From NCBI GenBank assembly GCA_948470475.1, contig OX419347.1:16218175-16282174 (forward strand): DNA of 64,000 bases. The letters are read 5' to 3'. A program made the position numbers and the translations under genes. The notes under the pieces are model-generated. The model searched no databases, was not told the origin of the DNA, and was given only the letters and a program-made list of their open reading frames with translations. Numbering within the stretch: the stretch's first letter is position 1; each line of letters opens with the position of its first letter. Source of the stretch: Galaxea fascicularis. Taxonomy: Eukaryota; Cnidaria; Anthozoa; Scleractinia; Euphylliidae. Below, in pieces: positions 42,401 through 57,400 of the stretch.

Positions 42401-45400
42401 ATTTGGCTTAAACTTTGCCTACTTCAAAAAGGAACCTAGAAATCATCTGGAAATGCTTCCAACAACTCAGAAAACATGATTTCTATTCTTATTTGAGCTG
42501 TGTGCAAGATTTTAGCAAAGTTGAAATTTTGACCAAAACCCAAAGGGGGGACCACATGCTTTTCAGTCAAATTTTGAATTTGGCTTAAACTTTGCCTACT
42601 TCAAAAAGGAACCTACAAATCATCTGGAAATGCTTCCAACAACTTAGAAGACATGATTTCTATTCTTATTTGAGCTGTGTGCAAGATTTTAGCAAAGTTG
42701 AAATTTTGACCAAAACCCAAAGGGGGGACCACATGCTTTTCAGTCAAATTTTGAATTTGGCTTAAACTTTGCCTACTTCAAAAAGGAACCTAGAAATCAT
42801 CTGGAAATGCTTCCAACAACTCAGAACACATGATTTCTATTCTTATTTGAGCTGTGTGCAAGATTTTAGCAAAGTTGAAATTTTGACCAAAACCCAAAGG
42901 GGGGACCACATGCTTTTCAGTCAAATTTTGAATTTGGCTTAAACTTTGCCTACTTCAAAAAGGAACCTAGAAATCATCTGGAAATCCTTCCAAGAACTCC
43001 GGAAACATGATTTCTATTCTTATTTGAGCTGTGTGCAAGATTTTAGCAAAGTTGAAATTTTGACCAAAACCCAAAGGGGGGACCACATGCTTTTTAGTCA
43101 AATTTTGAATTTGGCTTAAACTTTGCCTACTTCAAAAAGGAACCTAGAAATCATCTGGAAATGCTTCCAACAACTCAGAAAACATGATTTCTATTCTTAT
43201 TTGAGCTGTGTGCAAGATTTTAGCAAAGTTGAAATTTTGACCAAAACCCAAAGGGGGGACCACATGCTTTTCAGTCAAATTTTGAATTTGGCTTCAACTT
43301 TGCCTACTTCAAAAAGGAACCTAGAAATCATCTGGAAATGCTTCCAACAACTCAGAAAACATGATTTCTATTCTTATTTGAGCTGTGTGCAAGATTTTAG
43401 CAAAGTTCAAATTTTGACCAAAACCCAAAGGGGGGACCACATGCTTTTCAGTCAAATTTTGAATTTGGCTTAAACTTTGCCTACTTCAAAAAGGAACCTA
43501 GAAATCATCTGGAAATGCTTCCAACAACTCCGGAAACATGATTTCTATTCTTATTTGAGCTGTGTGCAAGATTTTAGCAAAGTTGAAATTTTGACCAAAA
43601 CCCAAAGGGGGGACCACATGCTGTTTAGTCAAATTTTGAATTTGGCTTAAACTTTGCCTACTTCAAAAAGGAACCTAGAAATCATCTGGAAATGCTTCCA
43701 AGAACTCCGGAAACATGATTTCTATTCTTATTTGAGCTGTGTGCAAGATTTTAGCAAAGTTGAAATTTTGACCAAAACCCAAAGGGGGGACCACATGCTT
43801 TTCAGTCAAATTTTGAATTTGGCTTAAACTTTGCCTACTTAAAAATGGAACCTAGAAATCATCTGGAAATGCTTCCAACAACTCAGAAGAGATGATTTCT
43901 ATTCTTATTTGAGCTGTGTGCAAGATTTTAGCAAAGTTGAAATTTTGACCAAAACCCAAAGGGGGGACCACATGCTTTTTAGTCAAATTTTGAATTTGGC
44001 TTAAACTTTGCCTACTTCAAAAAGGAACCTAGAAATCATCTGGAAATGCTTCCAACAACTCAGAAAACATGATTTCTATTCTTATTTGAGCTGTGTGCAA
44101 GATTTTAGCAAAGTTGAAATTTTGACCAAAACCCAAAGGGGGGACCACATGCTTTTCAGTCACATTTTGAATTTGGCTTAAACTTTGCCTACTTCAAAAA
44201 GGAACCTACAAATCATCTGGAAATGCTTCTAACAACTCAGAACACATGATTTCTATTCTTATTTGAGCTGTGTGCAAGATTTTAGCAAAGTTGAAATTTT
44301 GACCAAAACCCAAAGGGGGGACCACATGCTTTTCAGTCAAATTTTGAATTTGGCTTAAACTTTGCCTACTTCAAAAAGGAACCTAGAAATCATCTGGAAA
44401 TGCTTCCAACAACTCAGAACACATGATTTCTATTCTTATTTGAGCTGTGTGCAAGATTTTAGCAAAGTTGAAATTTTGACCAAAACCCAAAGGGGGGACC
44501 ACATGCTTTTCAGTCAAATTTTGAATTTGGCTTAAACTTTGCCTACTTCAAAAAGGAACCTAGAAATCATCTGGAAATGCTTCCAACAACTCCGGAAACA
44601 TGATTTCTATTCTTATTTGAGCTGTGTGCAAGATTTTAGCAAAGTTGAAATTTTGACCAAAACCCAAAGGGGGGACCACATGCTTTTTAGTCAAATTTTG
44701 AATTTGGCTTAAACTTTGCCTACTTTAAAAAGGAACCTAGAAATCATCTGGAAATGCTTCCAACAACTCAGAAAACATGATTTCTATTCTTATTTGAGCT
44801 GTGTGCAAGATTTTAGCAAAGTTGAAATTTTGACCAAAACCCAAAGGGGGGACCACATGCTTTTCAGTCAAATTTTGAATTTGGCTTAAACTTTGCCTAC
44901 TTCAAAAAGGAACCTAGAAATCATCTGGAAATGCTTCCAACAACTCAGAAAACATGATTTCTATTCTTATTTGAGCTGTGTGCAAGATTTTAGCAAAGTT
45001 CAAATTTTGACCAAAACCCAAAGGGGGGACCACATGCTTTTCAGTCAAATTTTGAATTTGGCTTAAACTTTGCCTACTTCAAAAAGGAACCTAGAAATCA
45101 TCTGGAAATGCTTCCAAGAACTCCGGAAAAATGATTTCAATTCTTATTTGAGCTGTGTGCAAGATTTTAGCAAAGTTGAAATTTTGCCAAAACCCAAAGG
45201 GGGGACCACATGCTTTTCAGTCAAATTTGGAATTTGGCTTAAACTTTGCCTACTTCAAAAAGGAACCTAGAAATCATCTGGAAATGCTTCCAACAACTCA
45301 GAAAACATGATTTCTATTCTTATTTGAGCTGTGTGCAAGATTTTAGCAAAGTTGAAATTTTGACCAAAACCCAAAGGGGGCACCACATGCTTTTCAGTCA

Positions 45401-48400
45401 AAGTTTGAATTTGGCTTAAACTTTGCCTACTTCAAAAAGAAACCTAGAAATCATCTGGAAATGCTTCCAACAACTCAGAAAACATGATTTCAATTCTTAT
45501 TTGAGCTGTGTGCAAGATTTTAGCAAAGTTGAAATTTTGACCAAAACCCAAAGGGGGGACCACATGCTTTTCAGTCAAATTTTGAATTTGGCTTAAACTT
45601 TGCCTACTTCAAAAAGGAACCTAGAAATCATCTGGAAATGCTTCCAACAACTCAGAAAACATGATTTCTATTCTTATTTGAGCTGTGTGCAAGATTTTAG
45701 CAAAGTTGAAATTTTGACCAAAACCCAAAGGGGGGACCACATGCTTTTCAGTCAAATTTTGAATTTGGCTTAAACTTTGCCTACTTCAAAAAGGAACCTA
45801 GAAATCATCTGGAAATGCTTCCAACAACTCAGAAAACATGATTTCTATTCTTATTTGAGCTGTGTGCAAGATTTTAGCAAAGTTCAAATTTTGACCAAAA
45901 CCCAAAGGGGGGACCACATGCTTTTCAGTCAAATTTTGAATTTGGCTTAAACTTTGCCTACTTCAAAAAGGAATCTAGAAATCATCTGGAAATGCTTCCA
46001 ACAACTCAGAAAACATGATTTCTATTCTTATTTGAGCTGTGTGCAAGATTTTAGCAAAGTTGAAATTTTGACCAAAACCCAAAGGTGGGACCACATGCTT
46101 TTCAGTCAAATTTTGAATTTGGCTTAAACTTTGCCTACTTCAAAAAGGAACCTAGAAATCATCTGGAAATGCTTCCAACAACTCAGAACACATGATTTCT
46201 ATTCTTATTTGAGCTGTGTGCAAGATTTTAGCAAAGTTGAAATTTTGACCAAAACCCAAAGGTGGGACCACATGCTTTCCAGTCAAATTTTGAATTTGGC
46301 TTAAACTTTGCCTACTTCAAAAAGGAACCTAGAAATCATCTGGAAATGCTTCCAACAACTCAGAACACATGATTTCTATTCTTATTTGAGCTGTGTGCAA
46401 GATTTTAGCAAAGTTGAAATTTTGACCAAAACCCAAAGGGGGGACCACATGCTTTTCAGTCAAATTTTGAATTTGGCTTAAACTTTGCCTACTTCAAAAA
46501 GGAACCTAGAAATCATCTGGAAATGCTTCCAACAACTCCGGAAACATGATTTCTATTCTTATTTGAGCTGTGTGCAAGATTTTAGCAAAGTTGAAATTTT
46601 GACCAAAACCCAAAGGGGGGACCACATGCTTTTTAGTCAAATTTTGAATTTGGCTTTAACTTTGCCTACTTTAAAAAGGAACCTAGAAATCATCTGGAAA
46701 TGCTTCCAACAACTCAGAAAACATGATTTCTATTCTTATTTGAGCTGTGTGCAAGATTTTAGCAAAGTTGAAATTTTGACCAAAACCCAAAGGGGGGACC
46801 ACATGCTTTTCAGTCAAATTTTGAATTTGGCTTAAACTTTGCCTACTTCAAAAAGGAACCTAGAAATCATCTGGAAATGCTTCCAACAACTCAGAAAACA
46901 TGATTTCTATTCTTATTTGAGCTGTGTGCAAGATTTTAGCAAAGTTGAAATTTTGACCAAAACCCAAAGGGGGCACCACATGCTTTTCAGTCAAATTTTG
47001 AATTTGGCTTAAACTTTGCCTACTTCAAAAAGAAACCTAGAAATCATCTGGAAATGCTTCCAACAACTCAGAAAACATGATTTCTATTCTTATTTGAGCT
47101 GTGTGCAAGATTTTAGCAAAGTTGAAATTTTGACCAAAACCCAAAGGGGGGACCACATGCTTTTCAGTCAAATTTTGAATTTGGCTTAAACTTTGCCTAC
47201 TTCAAAAAGGAACCTAGAAATCATCTGGAAATGCTTCCAACAACTCAGAAAACATGATTTCTATTCTTATTTGAGCTGTGTGCAAGATTTTAGCAAAGTT
47301 GAAATTTTGACCAAAACCCAAAGGGGGGACCACATGCTTTTCAGTCAAATTTTGAATTTGGCTTAAACTTTGCCTACTTCAAAAAGGAACCTAGAAATCA
47401 TCTGGAAATGCTTCCAAGAACTCCGGAAACATGATTTCAATTCTTATTTGAGCTGTGTGCAAGATTTTAGCAAAGTTGAAATTTTGACCAAAACCCAAAG
47501 GGGGGACCACATGCTTTTCAGTCAAATTTTGAATTTGGCTTAAACTTTGCCTACTTCAAAAAGGAATCTAGAAATCATCTGGAAATGCTTCCAACAACTC
47601 AGAAAACATGATTTCTATTCTTATTTGAGCTGTGTGCAAGATTTTAGCAAAGTTGAAATTTTGACCAAAACCCAAAGGGGGGACCACATGCTTTTCAGTC
47701 AAATTTTGAATTTGGCTTAAACTTTGCCTACTTCAAAAAGAAACCTAGAAATCATCTGGAAATGCTTCCAACAACTCAGAAAACATGATTTCTATTCTTA
47801 TTTGAGCTGTGTGCAAGATTTTAGCAAAGTTGAAATTTTGACCAAAACCCAAAGGGGGGACCACATGCTTTTCAGTCAAATTTTGAATTTGGCTTAAACT
47901 TTGCCTACTTCAAAAAGGAACCTAGAAATCATCTGGAAATGCTTCCAACAACTCAGAAAACATGATTTCTATTCTTATTTGAGCTGTGTGCAAGATTTTA
48001 GCAAAGTTGAAATTTTGACCAAAACGCAAAGGGGGGACCACATGCTTTTCATTCAAATTTTGAATTTGGCTTAAACTTTGCCTACTTCAAAAAGGAACCT
48101 AGAAATCATCTGGAAATGCTTCCAACAACTCAGAAAACATGATTTCTATTCTTATTTGAGCTGTGTGCAAGATTTTAGCAAAGTTGAAATTTTGACCAAA
48201 ACCCAAAGGGGGGACCACATGCTTTTCAGTCAAATTTTGAATTTGGCTTAAACTTTGCCTACTTCAAAAAGGAACCTAGAAATCATCTGGAAATGCTTCC
48301 AACAACTCAGAAAACATGATTTCTATTCTTATTTGAGCTGTGTGCAAGATTTTAGCAAAGTTGAAATTTTGACCAAAACCCAAAGGGGGGACCACATGCT

Positions 48401-51400
48401 TTTCAGTCACATTTTGAATTTGGCTTAAACTTTGCCTACTTCAAAAAGGAACCTAGAAATCATCTGGAAATGCTTCCAACAACTCAGAAAACATGATTTC
48501 TATTCTTATTTGAGCTGTGTGCAAGATTTTAGCAAAGTTGAAATTTTGACCAAAACCCAAAGGGGGGACCACATGCTTTTCAGTCAAATTTTGAATTTGG
48601 CTTAAACTTTGCCTACTTCAAAAAGGAACCTAGAAATCATCTGGAAATGCTTCCAACAACTCAGAAAACATGATTTCTATTCTTATTTGAGCTGTGTGCA
48701 AGATTTTAGCAAAGTTGAAATTTTGACCAAAACCCAAAGGGGGGACCACATGCTTTTCAGTCAAATTTTGAATTTGGCTTAAACTTTGCCTACTTCAAAA
48801 AGGAACCTAGAAATCATCTGGAAATGCTTCCAACAACTCAGAAAACATGATTTCTATTCTTATTTGAGCTGTGTGCAAGATTTTAGCAAAGTTGAAATTT
48901 TGACCAAAACCCAAAGGGGGGACCACATGCTTTTCATTCAAATTTTGAATTTGGCTTAAACTTTGCCTACTTCAAAAAGGAACCTAGAAATCATCTGGAA
49001 ATGCTTCCAACAACTCAGAAAACATGATTTCTATTCTTATTTGAGCTGTGTGCAAGATTTTAGCAAAGTTGAAATTTTGACCAAAACCCAAAGGGGGGAC
49101 CACATGCTTTTCAGTCAAATTTTGAATTTGGCTTAAACTTTGCCTACTTCAAAAAGGAACCTAGAAATCATCTGGAAATGCTTCCAACAACTCAGAAAAC
49201 ATGATTTCTATTCTTATTTGAGCTGTGTGCAAGATTTTAGCAAAGTTGAAATTTTGACCAAAACCCAAAGGGGGGACCACATGCTTTTCATTCAAATTTT
49301 GAATTTGGCTTAAACTTTGCCTACTTCAAAAAGGAACCTAGAAATCATCTGGAAATGCTTCCAACAACTCAGAAAACATGATTTCTATTCTTATTTGAGC
49401 TGTGTGCAAGATTTTAGCAAAGTTGAAATTTTGACCAAAACCCAAAGGGGGGACCACATGCTTTTCAGTCACATTTTGAATTTGGCTTAAACTTTGCCTA
49501 CTTCAAAAAGGAACCTAGAAATCATCTGGAAATGCTTCCAACAACTCAGAAAACATGATTTCTATTCTTATTTGAGCTGTGTGCAAGATTTTAGCAAAGT
49601 TGAAATTTTGACCAAAACCCAAAGGGGGGACCGCATGCTTTTCAGTCACATTTTGAATTTGGCTTAAACTTTGCCTACTTCAAAAAGGAACCTAGAAATC
49701 ATCTGGAAATGCTTCCAACAACTCAGAAAACATGATTTCTATTCTTATTTGAGCTGTGTGCAAGATTTTAGCAAAGTTGAAATTTTGACCAAAACCCAAA
49801 GGGGGGACCACATGCTTTTCAGTCAAATTTTGAATTTGGCTTAAACTTTGCCTACTTCAAAAAGGAACCTAGAAATCATCTGGAAATGCTTCCAACAACT
49901 CAGAAAACATGATTTCTATTCTTATTTGAGCTGTGTGCAAGATTTTAGCAAAGTTGAAATTTTGACCAAAACCCAAAGGGGGGACCACATGCTTTTCATT
50001 CAAATTTTGAATTTGGCTTAAACTTTGCCTACTTCAAAAAGGAACCTAGAAATCATCTGGAAATGCTTCCAACAACTCAGAAAACATGATTTCTATTCTT
50101 ATTTGAGCTGTGTGCAAGATTTTAGCAAAGTTGAAATTTTGACCAAAACCCAAAGGGGGGACCACATGCTTTTCAGTCAAATTTTGAATTTGGCTTAAAC
50201 TTTGCCTACTTCAAAAAGGAACCTAGAAATCATCTGGAAATGCTTCCAACAACTCAGAAAACATGATTTCTATTCTTATTTGAGCTGTGTGCAAGATTTT
50301 AGCAAAGTTGAAATTTTGACCAAAACCCAAAGGTGGGACCACATGCTTTTCTGTCAAATTTTGAATTTGGCTTAAACTTTGCCTACTTCAAAAAGGAACC
50401 TAGAAATCATCTGGAAATGCTTCCAACAACTCAGAAAACATGATTTCTATTCTTATTTGAGCTGTGTGCAAGATTTTAGCAAAGTTGAAATTTTGACCAA
50501 AACCCAAAGGGGGGACCACATGCTTTTCAGTCACATTTTGAATTTGGCTTAAACTTTGCCTACTTCAAAAAGGAACCTAGAAATCATCTGGAAATGCTTC
50601 CAACAACTCAGAAAACATGATTTCTATTCTTATTTGAGCTGTGTGCAAGATTTTAGCAAAGTTGAAATTTTGACCAAAACCCAAAGGGGGGACCACATGC
50701 TTTTCAGTCAAATTTTGAATTTGGCTTAAACTTTGCCTACTTCAAAAAGGAACCTAGAAATCATCTGGAAATGCTTCCAACAACTCAGAAAACATGATTT
50801 CTATTCTTATTTGAGCTGTGTGCAAGATTTTAGCAAAGTTGAAATTTTGACCAAAACCCAAAGGGGGCACCACATGCTTTTCAGTCAAATTTTGAATTTG
50901 GCTTAAACTTTGCCTACTTCAAAAAGGAACCTAGAAATCATCTGGAAATGCTTCCAACAACTCAGAAAACATGATTTCTATTCTTATTTGAGCTGTGTGC
51001 AAGATTTTAGCAAAGTTGAAATTTTGACCAAAACCCAAAGGGGGGACCACATGCTTTTCAGTCAAATTTTGAATTTGGCTTAAACTTTGCCTACTTCAAA
51101 AAGGAACCTAGAAATCATCTGGAAATGCTTCCAACAACTCAGAAAACATGATTTCTATTCTTATTTGAGCTGTGTGCAAGATTTTAGCAAAGTTCAAATT
51201 TTGACCAAAACCCAAAGGGGGGACCACATGCTTTTCAGTCAAATTTTGAATTTGGCTTAAACTTTGCCTACTTCAAAAAGGAATCTAGAAATCATCTGGA
51301 AATGCTTCCAACAACTCAGAAAACATGATTTCTATTCTTATTTGAGCTGTGTGCAAGATTTTAGCAAAGTTGAAATTTTGACCAAAACCCAAAGGGGGGA

Positions 51401-54400
51401 CCACATGCTTTTCAGTCAAATTTTGAATTTGGCTTAAACTTTGCCTACTTCAAAAAGGAATCTAGAAATCATCTGGAAATGCTTCCAACAACTCAGAAAA
51501 CATGATTTCTATTCTTATTTGAGCTGTGTGCAAGATTTTAGCAAAGTTGAAATTTTGACCAAAACTCAAAGGGGGGACCACATGGTTTTCAGTCAAATTT
51601 TAAATTTGGCTTAAACTTTGCCTACTTCAAAAAGGAACCTAGAAATCATCTGGAAATGCTTCCAACAACTCCGGAAACATGATTTCTATTCTTATTTGAG
51701 CTGTGTGCAAGATTTTAGCAAAGTTGAAATTTTGACCAAAACCCAAAGGGGGGACCACATGCTTTTCAGTCAGAGGCGGGAAATTGAGATTCAGTAGGTG
51801 CCTTTGGGTGGGGAATTTAACTCTGCCTTCCATGAAAATGTGAATTTTACCTGGGTCTGCCCCCCCTTCCTGTTTCCCCAGCCTGGGGCGTAACATTGAT
51901 AGGTGCATTATGCATATGATGTTCTTTCCTCTAACAAGTGATTTTCTTGCCAATTCTCTGGGACAGTTTGCCAACTTACTTGCTAAACATCCATAGAATT
52001 CAACTCTCATTGAGATATGAGTGCGCCACGATCTGGGGTGGATTCGAACAAACTGCGCTTTAAACGGAGGAACAAATCTGTAGGCAACCGCAGTGTGACG
52101 ATCAAAATTACCACGGAACAACTGCATGAGAAAAGAATTAACATTAGGTCACTGATAAAACGAGCAAAAGCAAAGAGCTTTCCGATTTGCATTAACAGTA
52201 TCACACTAGAACTAAACGAGCCATGATAATATGGCACTGTTTTGTAAACAGATAAATGGTCTCAAATTGAGCAGTACGTGGTACACACTTACCCTTGTTC
52301 TTCCATACTGCTTGTAAGAGAAGAAAGTTCTGCCATTTCTGCTGTATGCAACAACATAGGAAATCACCCATTGGTGAGCGTCTTGTCTTCCTTGTGTAGC
52401 TACGCCAAAGAAGCGACCCAGTACTCCAAAGTCCACCTAAGGTCGAGCAAAAACGAAGTGAATGCAGAAATTATGGATTTTACATAGTCGGGGGTAGAAG
52501 GGGAATATTGAATATTGAATATCTTACTTGAAAATCTTAGGAATATCGAATATTTACCTGAAAAATGTAGGGAATATGGAATATTTCAATATTCATATTT
52601 CAAACACACGCAAGCGAGAATAGGGAAAACTCAGCCAGCTTAATAAATTTATTTTAATAAATTAAAATATTAAAATAACAAGGAATATCCTCCGAAATAT
52701 TATCAGGAATGGGAATATTCACCCGTGGAGAACAGCGGAATACGGAATATCTTAAGTTGAAATATTCCCCTTCTACCCCCGATACATAGGCTATTATTAC
52801 TGTTGCAGTAGTTTTGGTGCAGAATAAGGTGAATGAAGACTAAGAAGAACGAAGATGTGCCGAAACGTTTTCGTGGCCTCACAATGTGAAAAATAGACAG
52901 TCAATGACTGCATGTGGCTACTGCTTTAGAATCTTCTCATACACGTGCAAAACGTAGGTCAGTTGTTGAGGAAGCAAATCACCAGCCTTTACTCTTTACA
53001 AGTTCTGAGAGTCACGCAAGGCACACTTTTCTGATCAGAGATGTATTAGAATTTTCGCTCTGTATCTGATCTTGCTTGCAATTTTTATTTCAAGGGCAAA
53101 GGGGCCGAACGGAATGCCGAACGACGGTATTTCGGATGTAAAAACGTTTCCGAAAAGCAAGCCGGAAGGAGAACAGTTTCAGACCTAACTTAGTTTCTTT
53201 AAGAAACTTAAATATCATTCAGGTCGAACGGCTAGGAATATGTGTCGCCGGCTTTTTAAAGTCTGACTTGCGTGTCACATTCTCAAATAAGTGAACTTGC
53301 GAAACGGCTTGTTGAGACAATTGAAACTCCTTTCCTCGAAACATTTTCAGCCTAAAATTAAAATAACTGAGCAAGACTCGCATTCAAAAACGATGGTCAA
53401 CGATAATGGTGCAAGAACTTGTTAAAAAGATGAATATTAAGCGTGTAGATTTCTGTACAGTGCAAAGCGCAAATTTGCATAGTAACATAATCTCTGCGAG
53501 TGCAAGAGATGTTTATCACGGAGACCAAAATAGGTTTTGAGGGTCTTTTCAAAGGTAAATCACTTTGAATCGAAATGATGCCTAGATGCAGACGTTTTTC
53601 AGTTACACAATATCTTACGGTCTATTTTGTGAATATTGTGCGACGAATTATCCGATTGCTTTGTGAACCGTGCGATGAATGCGATTCGGGGTAAACATCG
53701 GCGCCTTTGGTCCTTGAATACAGTAAATCCGATGTTACTCTCCTATGAGCCTTCTTGCATGGCAGGCTGTGAAGTTGAAAATTCGCCTTCTTTAGCCAAT
53801 GACATAGTTTTTTTTTTGTATTTTAATGATATTTATTGATTATCAGTTTTGCGTACAATTCACTACACTCACTTACTACCTTACTACACTCACTTACACA
53901 CACTTACATACAAGCACACACACACCCCTTCATCATCATCTTTTTTACATCTAGTTTTTTACAGACACATACCAATACCAAATGACAAAAGTACTAAGAT
54001 ACTAAGATTAAAATTAAAGTAGATATTGTTAATTAATTAATAATAATTATTATTATTATCATTATTATTAGTGTTTTTATCATCACGCACATTTCAATAA
54101 CTTATTTATCTTCGAAGCCGCACTTACTCCATTTCGAAGAGTGAACTTGCCACTTATCTTTCCATTTAGCAATCTTGCATTCTAATTGATAGACTGACTT
54201 GATTCTTAGTAATAGAACATTAAAGCGGGGTTTTAAATTATTGGTCCTGCAATAATATACGTACTGCTTTGCGATAAGAATAATATGATTAAATAACAAG
54301 AAACAATCTTTTCTTTGCCAGTCACCAAATAATATATCCACCGCAGATAGGGTTTCAATGTTGATATCTCTACCGTTACACCAGACTAAAAGTTCTTTCC

Positions 54401-57400
54401 ACAGCGTTGCAGTGAAGTGGCAAGTCACGAGAAGATGTTCGAGGGATTCCTCCATCACACCACAAAAGGAACAGGCTGCCGAATCTGTTTTACCTATTTT
54501 CTTTAGAAAAGTGTTTGTCACTAGATACCTATTCAGAATCTTATATTGGAATTCTCGTGTTTTTGTGTCCAAAGCGACTTTGAAGGGCAAACTATAAATT
54601 TCCTTCCAATCCAAACAGACATCATCAAAGGTTTCATTATACTTCAATTGAGCTGTCGGTTGAGCCACAAGCCCAGAAATTAATTCCCAATAGACCCTTT
54701 TAGAGGTCACCTCACTTATCAAGACGTTCTGGTTATCTAAGACTAGTTGAATGTGGTCCTGAAGGACAAACGAGATTTTGTCTACATAACCATTTGTTTT
54801 AAGGGATTTTCGCCACGGTGCAGGGATAGCATCCATTAAGGACATCAGATCAAAGACGTCTTTTGGGGAAAAGTCTAACTGACGCAAATTGCCTTGAAAG
54901 ATAAATTGATTATTTTCTGTGACCAAGTCACCTATTCTGAATAATCCTTTACTAACGAAGCTTTGATTGAACACAGATTTACCATTGATGCAAATGAATT
55001 TGTTGTTCCAGATAACAGTGTTGAATATTTCTTCGTGTGATAGCTCCAGAACACTATTACATGTGGATGCGGAGCATTGCGCAAAACACTCAAAACATTC
55101 TCTGTAGAACTTTGGAAGATTAATTGGAAGCTTTTTAACATCAAAATTACAGCATAGAATGAACTTAGGCCCGTTTCAAACGCCGTGCTAAAGTCGTGCC
55201 GAACTAAATTCAATTTGGCTCGACTGTAGCACGACATTGGCACGACTTGGTTTCAAACGTCGAGCTTAATTAAGTCGAGTTAAAAGCTGTTGCTGTAAAC
55301 ATGCATCAAACCATAACAAACCGGTTTTGCTGACTTTTAAAATGTATTTATAATCTATGAATTCAGTTCGGCACGGCAATAGCACGCCGTTTGAAACCAT
55401 GCCGTGCCAAAGTCGGGTAGCACGACAGAGCTTGCCGTGCTACACGGCAGAGTCGAACTTAATTCTTAAATGGTTTCAAACGCCGTGCTACAGCCGTGCC
55501 AAAGTCGAACTTAAATAACGAATTTAGTTCGGCACGACTTTAGCACGGCGTTTGAAACAGGCCTTATTCCCAACTGGTTTGAGATAGTGTAATAAAATAG
55601 TTTTCCAGTGACAAGGTTCATTTTCCACCAGTCTCTTGCAAAATATTATTCTTTGAGTTTTGATTATAGATTCCAGGTGCGGGGCTTTCAGCCCCCAATC
55701 TTTTGTATCACTAATTAGAGATATACGTTTTACTTTGTCTTTACCTTTCCATATAAAATCAAAAATGATTCTATTGGCTTCAATTATAACTTCCTTATCT
55801 ATACAAATTGAACCAGCACGATACATTAGCATTGGGATCACGAAGGTTTTAACAATCTGAATTCTTCCAATAATTGTCAGGTTCCTCCACCTCCAAAGCT
55901 GTAGTTTTGTTTTGATAGCGTCTATTATTCCTTCAAAGTTTAATTTATTTCTCAAACGGCGGTTATAAGAGAAATAGACTCCTAACATTTTAACCGCTTC
56001 CTTGATCTCAATATTGATAAAACCTTGATCTTGGGCTGGAGTAACGCACGTATTTCCCAAGATCAACATTTCTGTTTTGGCCAAATTAATGCTAAGACCT
56101 GCGCAATTTCCGAACTTTAAAATGACATCTAAAAAGTATTTGAGAGATCTATCGTTCCGCAGGAAAGCAGTTAGATCATCTGCAAAAACCTCAATTTTGA
56201 TTTCCACTCCATCAACAACAATTCCTTGAATATCATCATTTTCACGTATACTAATAGCTAGTACTTCAAGGATAATAATAAACAAATACGGAGAAAGTGG
56301 ATCTCCTTGTCTCACACCTCTTTGTATCTCAAAAGGTCCAGTAGAGAAACCATTATTCAGAACACTGCTTGTAATATTTTGGTAAAACATATGTATCCAC
56401 TGGATGAATGAAGGGCCAAAATTAAAAACAGCTAGTGTACTATACAAAAATTTCCTATTCACAGAATCAAAAGCTTTCTGGAAGTCCACTGCTAACATCT
56501 TGCCATTGATTCCATATCTTTCTGTATATTCGAGTATATCATCAATCGTCCTTACTGCATCGTTAATTGTTCTGCCTTTGACGTACGCATGCTGATTATG
56601 ATGAATTATTTTAGGTAGGACCGCCTGCAGTCTCATGGCAATAGCCTTGGATCCAATCTTGACATCTACATTGATCAAAGAAATCGGTCTCCAATTCGAA
56701 ATTTTCCGTTTATCTTTATCTTTCTTTTCTATTAAAGTTATTATTGCTTGTTTTTGTGAGTTGGATAATTCACCATGATCAAATGAGTAATTGAGACAAT
56801 CCACAAGGGGTTCACCGAGACTTTCCCAAAACGCAGTATAAAACTCGACTGTAAGGCCATCATTGCCGGGGGATTTATTGTTTTGAAAAGATCGTAGACT
56901 GTGAAGACATTCTGTAGGCGTCAGTCTCCCCTCACACCCAATAACATCTTCCCCAGATAACTTAGGTAATCCTCGAGACCGTAAGAATGAATTAAAGACA
57001 TCATCTGACCCTTTTAAATTGTCCCTCTTATAAAGACCAGAATAAAAATCTTCCACTTCCTTCATAATTCTTTTGGGGTCAGAAGTAAGGAAACCGTCTT
57101 TGGTATATGCTTTCCGAATAGAACTCTTGGATTTTTTATGGGTTTCCAGGTTTAAAAAAAACTTATTACTTTTTTCTCCTTGCTCGTACCAATTGGCTCT
57201 AGAACGTATTATCGCTCCCCTTGCTAAATGCTCATAAAACAATTCATACTCACTTCGAATAATTTCCAGTTTTTCTATATTTTCAGGGGAGGGGTGCCTG
57301 CTGCAATCGTCCTCACACTGTTTTAACGAGTCTTCTATCGTTTTCAATCTTTGTCTTCTTGCATTAGCTTTCACTTTACTAAACTTAATCGACACTTGCC

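Noticed and set aside
43123..46835. Predicted 66-116-codon proteins inside the satellite
   Set aside because: They start at non-ATG codons, repeat the unit, and exist only where the TAA of a unit is mutated or a base is lost.
17040..51771. CRISPR-like or phage-like repeat array
   Set aside because: Units are contiguous with no spacers, and the surroundings are eukaryotic introns and exons.
17040..51771. Assembly artefact joining two unrelated gene fragments through a satellite
   Set aside because: Not excluded, but exon order, splice phase and domain type are consistent on both sides and the LINE-bearing intron shows the same coherence, so a single gene is the simpler reading.
51639..52127. 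A 162-codon minus-strand frame
   Set aside because: Only its first part is the domain 4 exon; the rest is intron and satellite read through past a good GTAAGT donor.
53636..53839. A 67-codon plus-strand frame
   Set aside because: It runs into the LINE poly-A tail and shows no domain, signal peptide or homology that I recognise.
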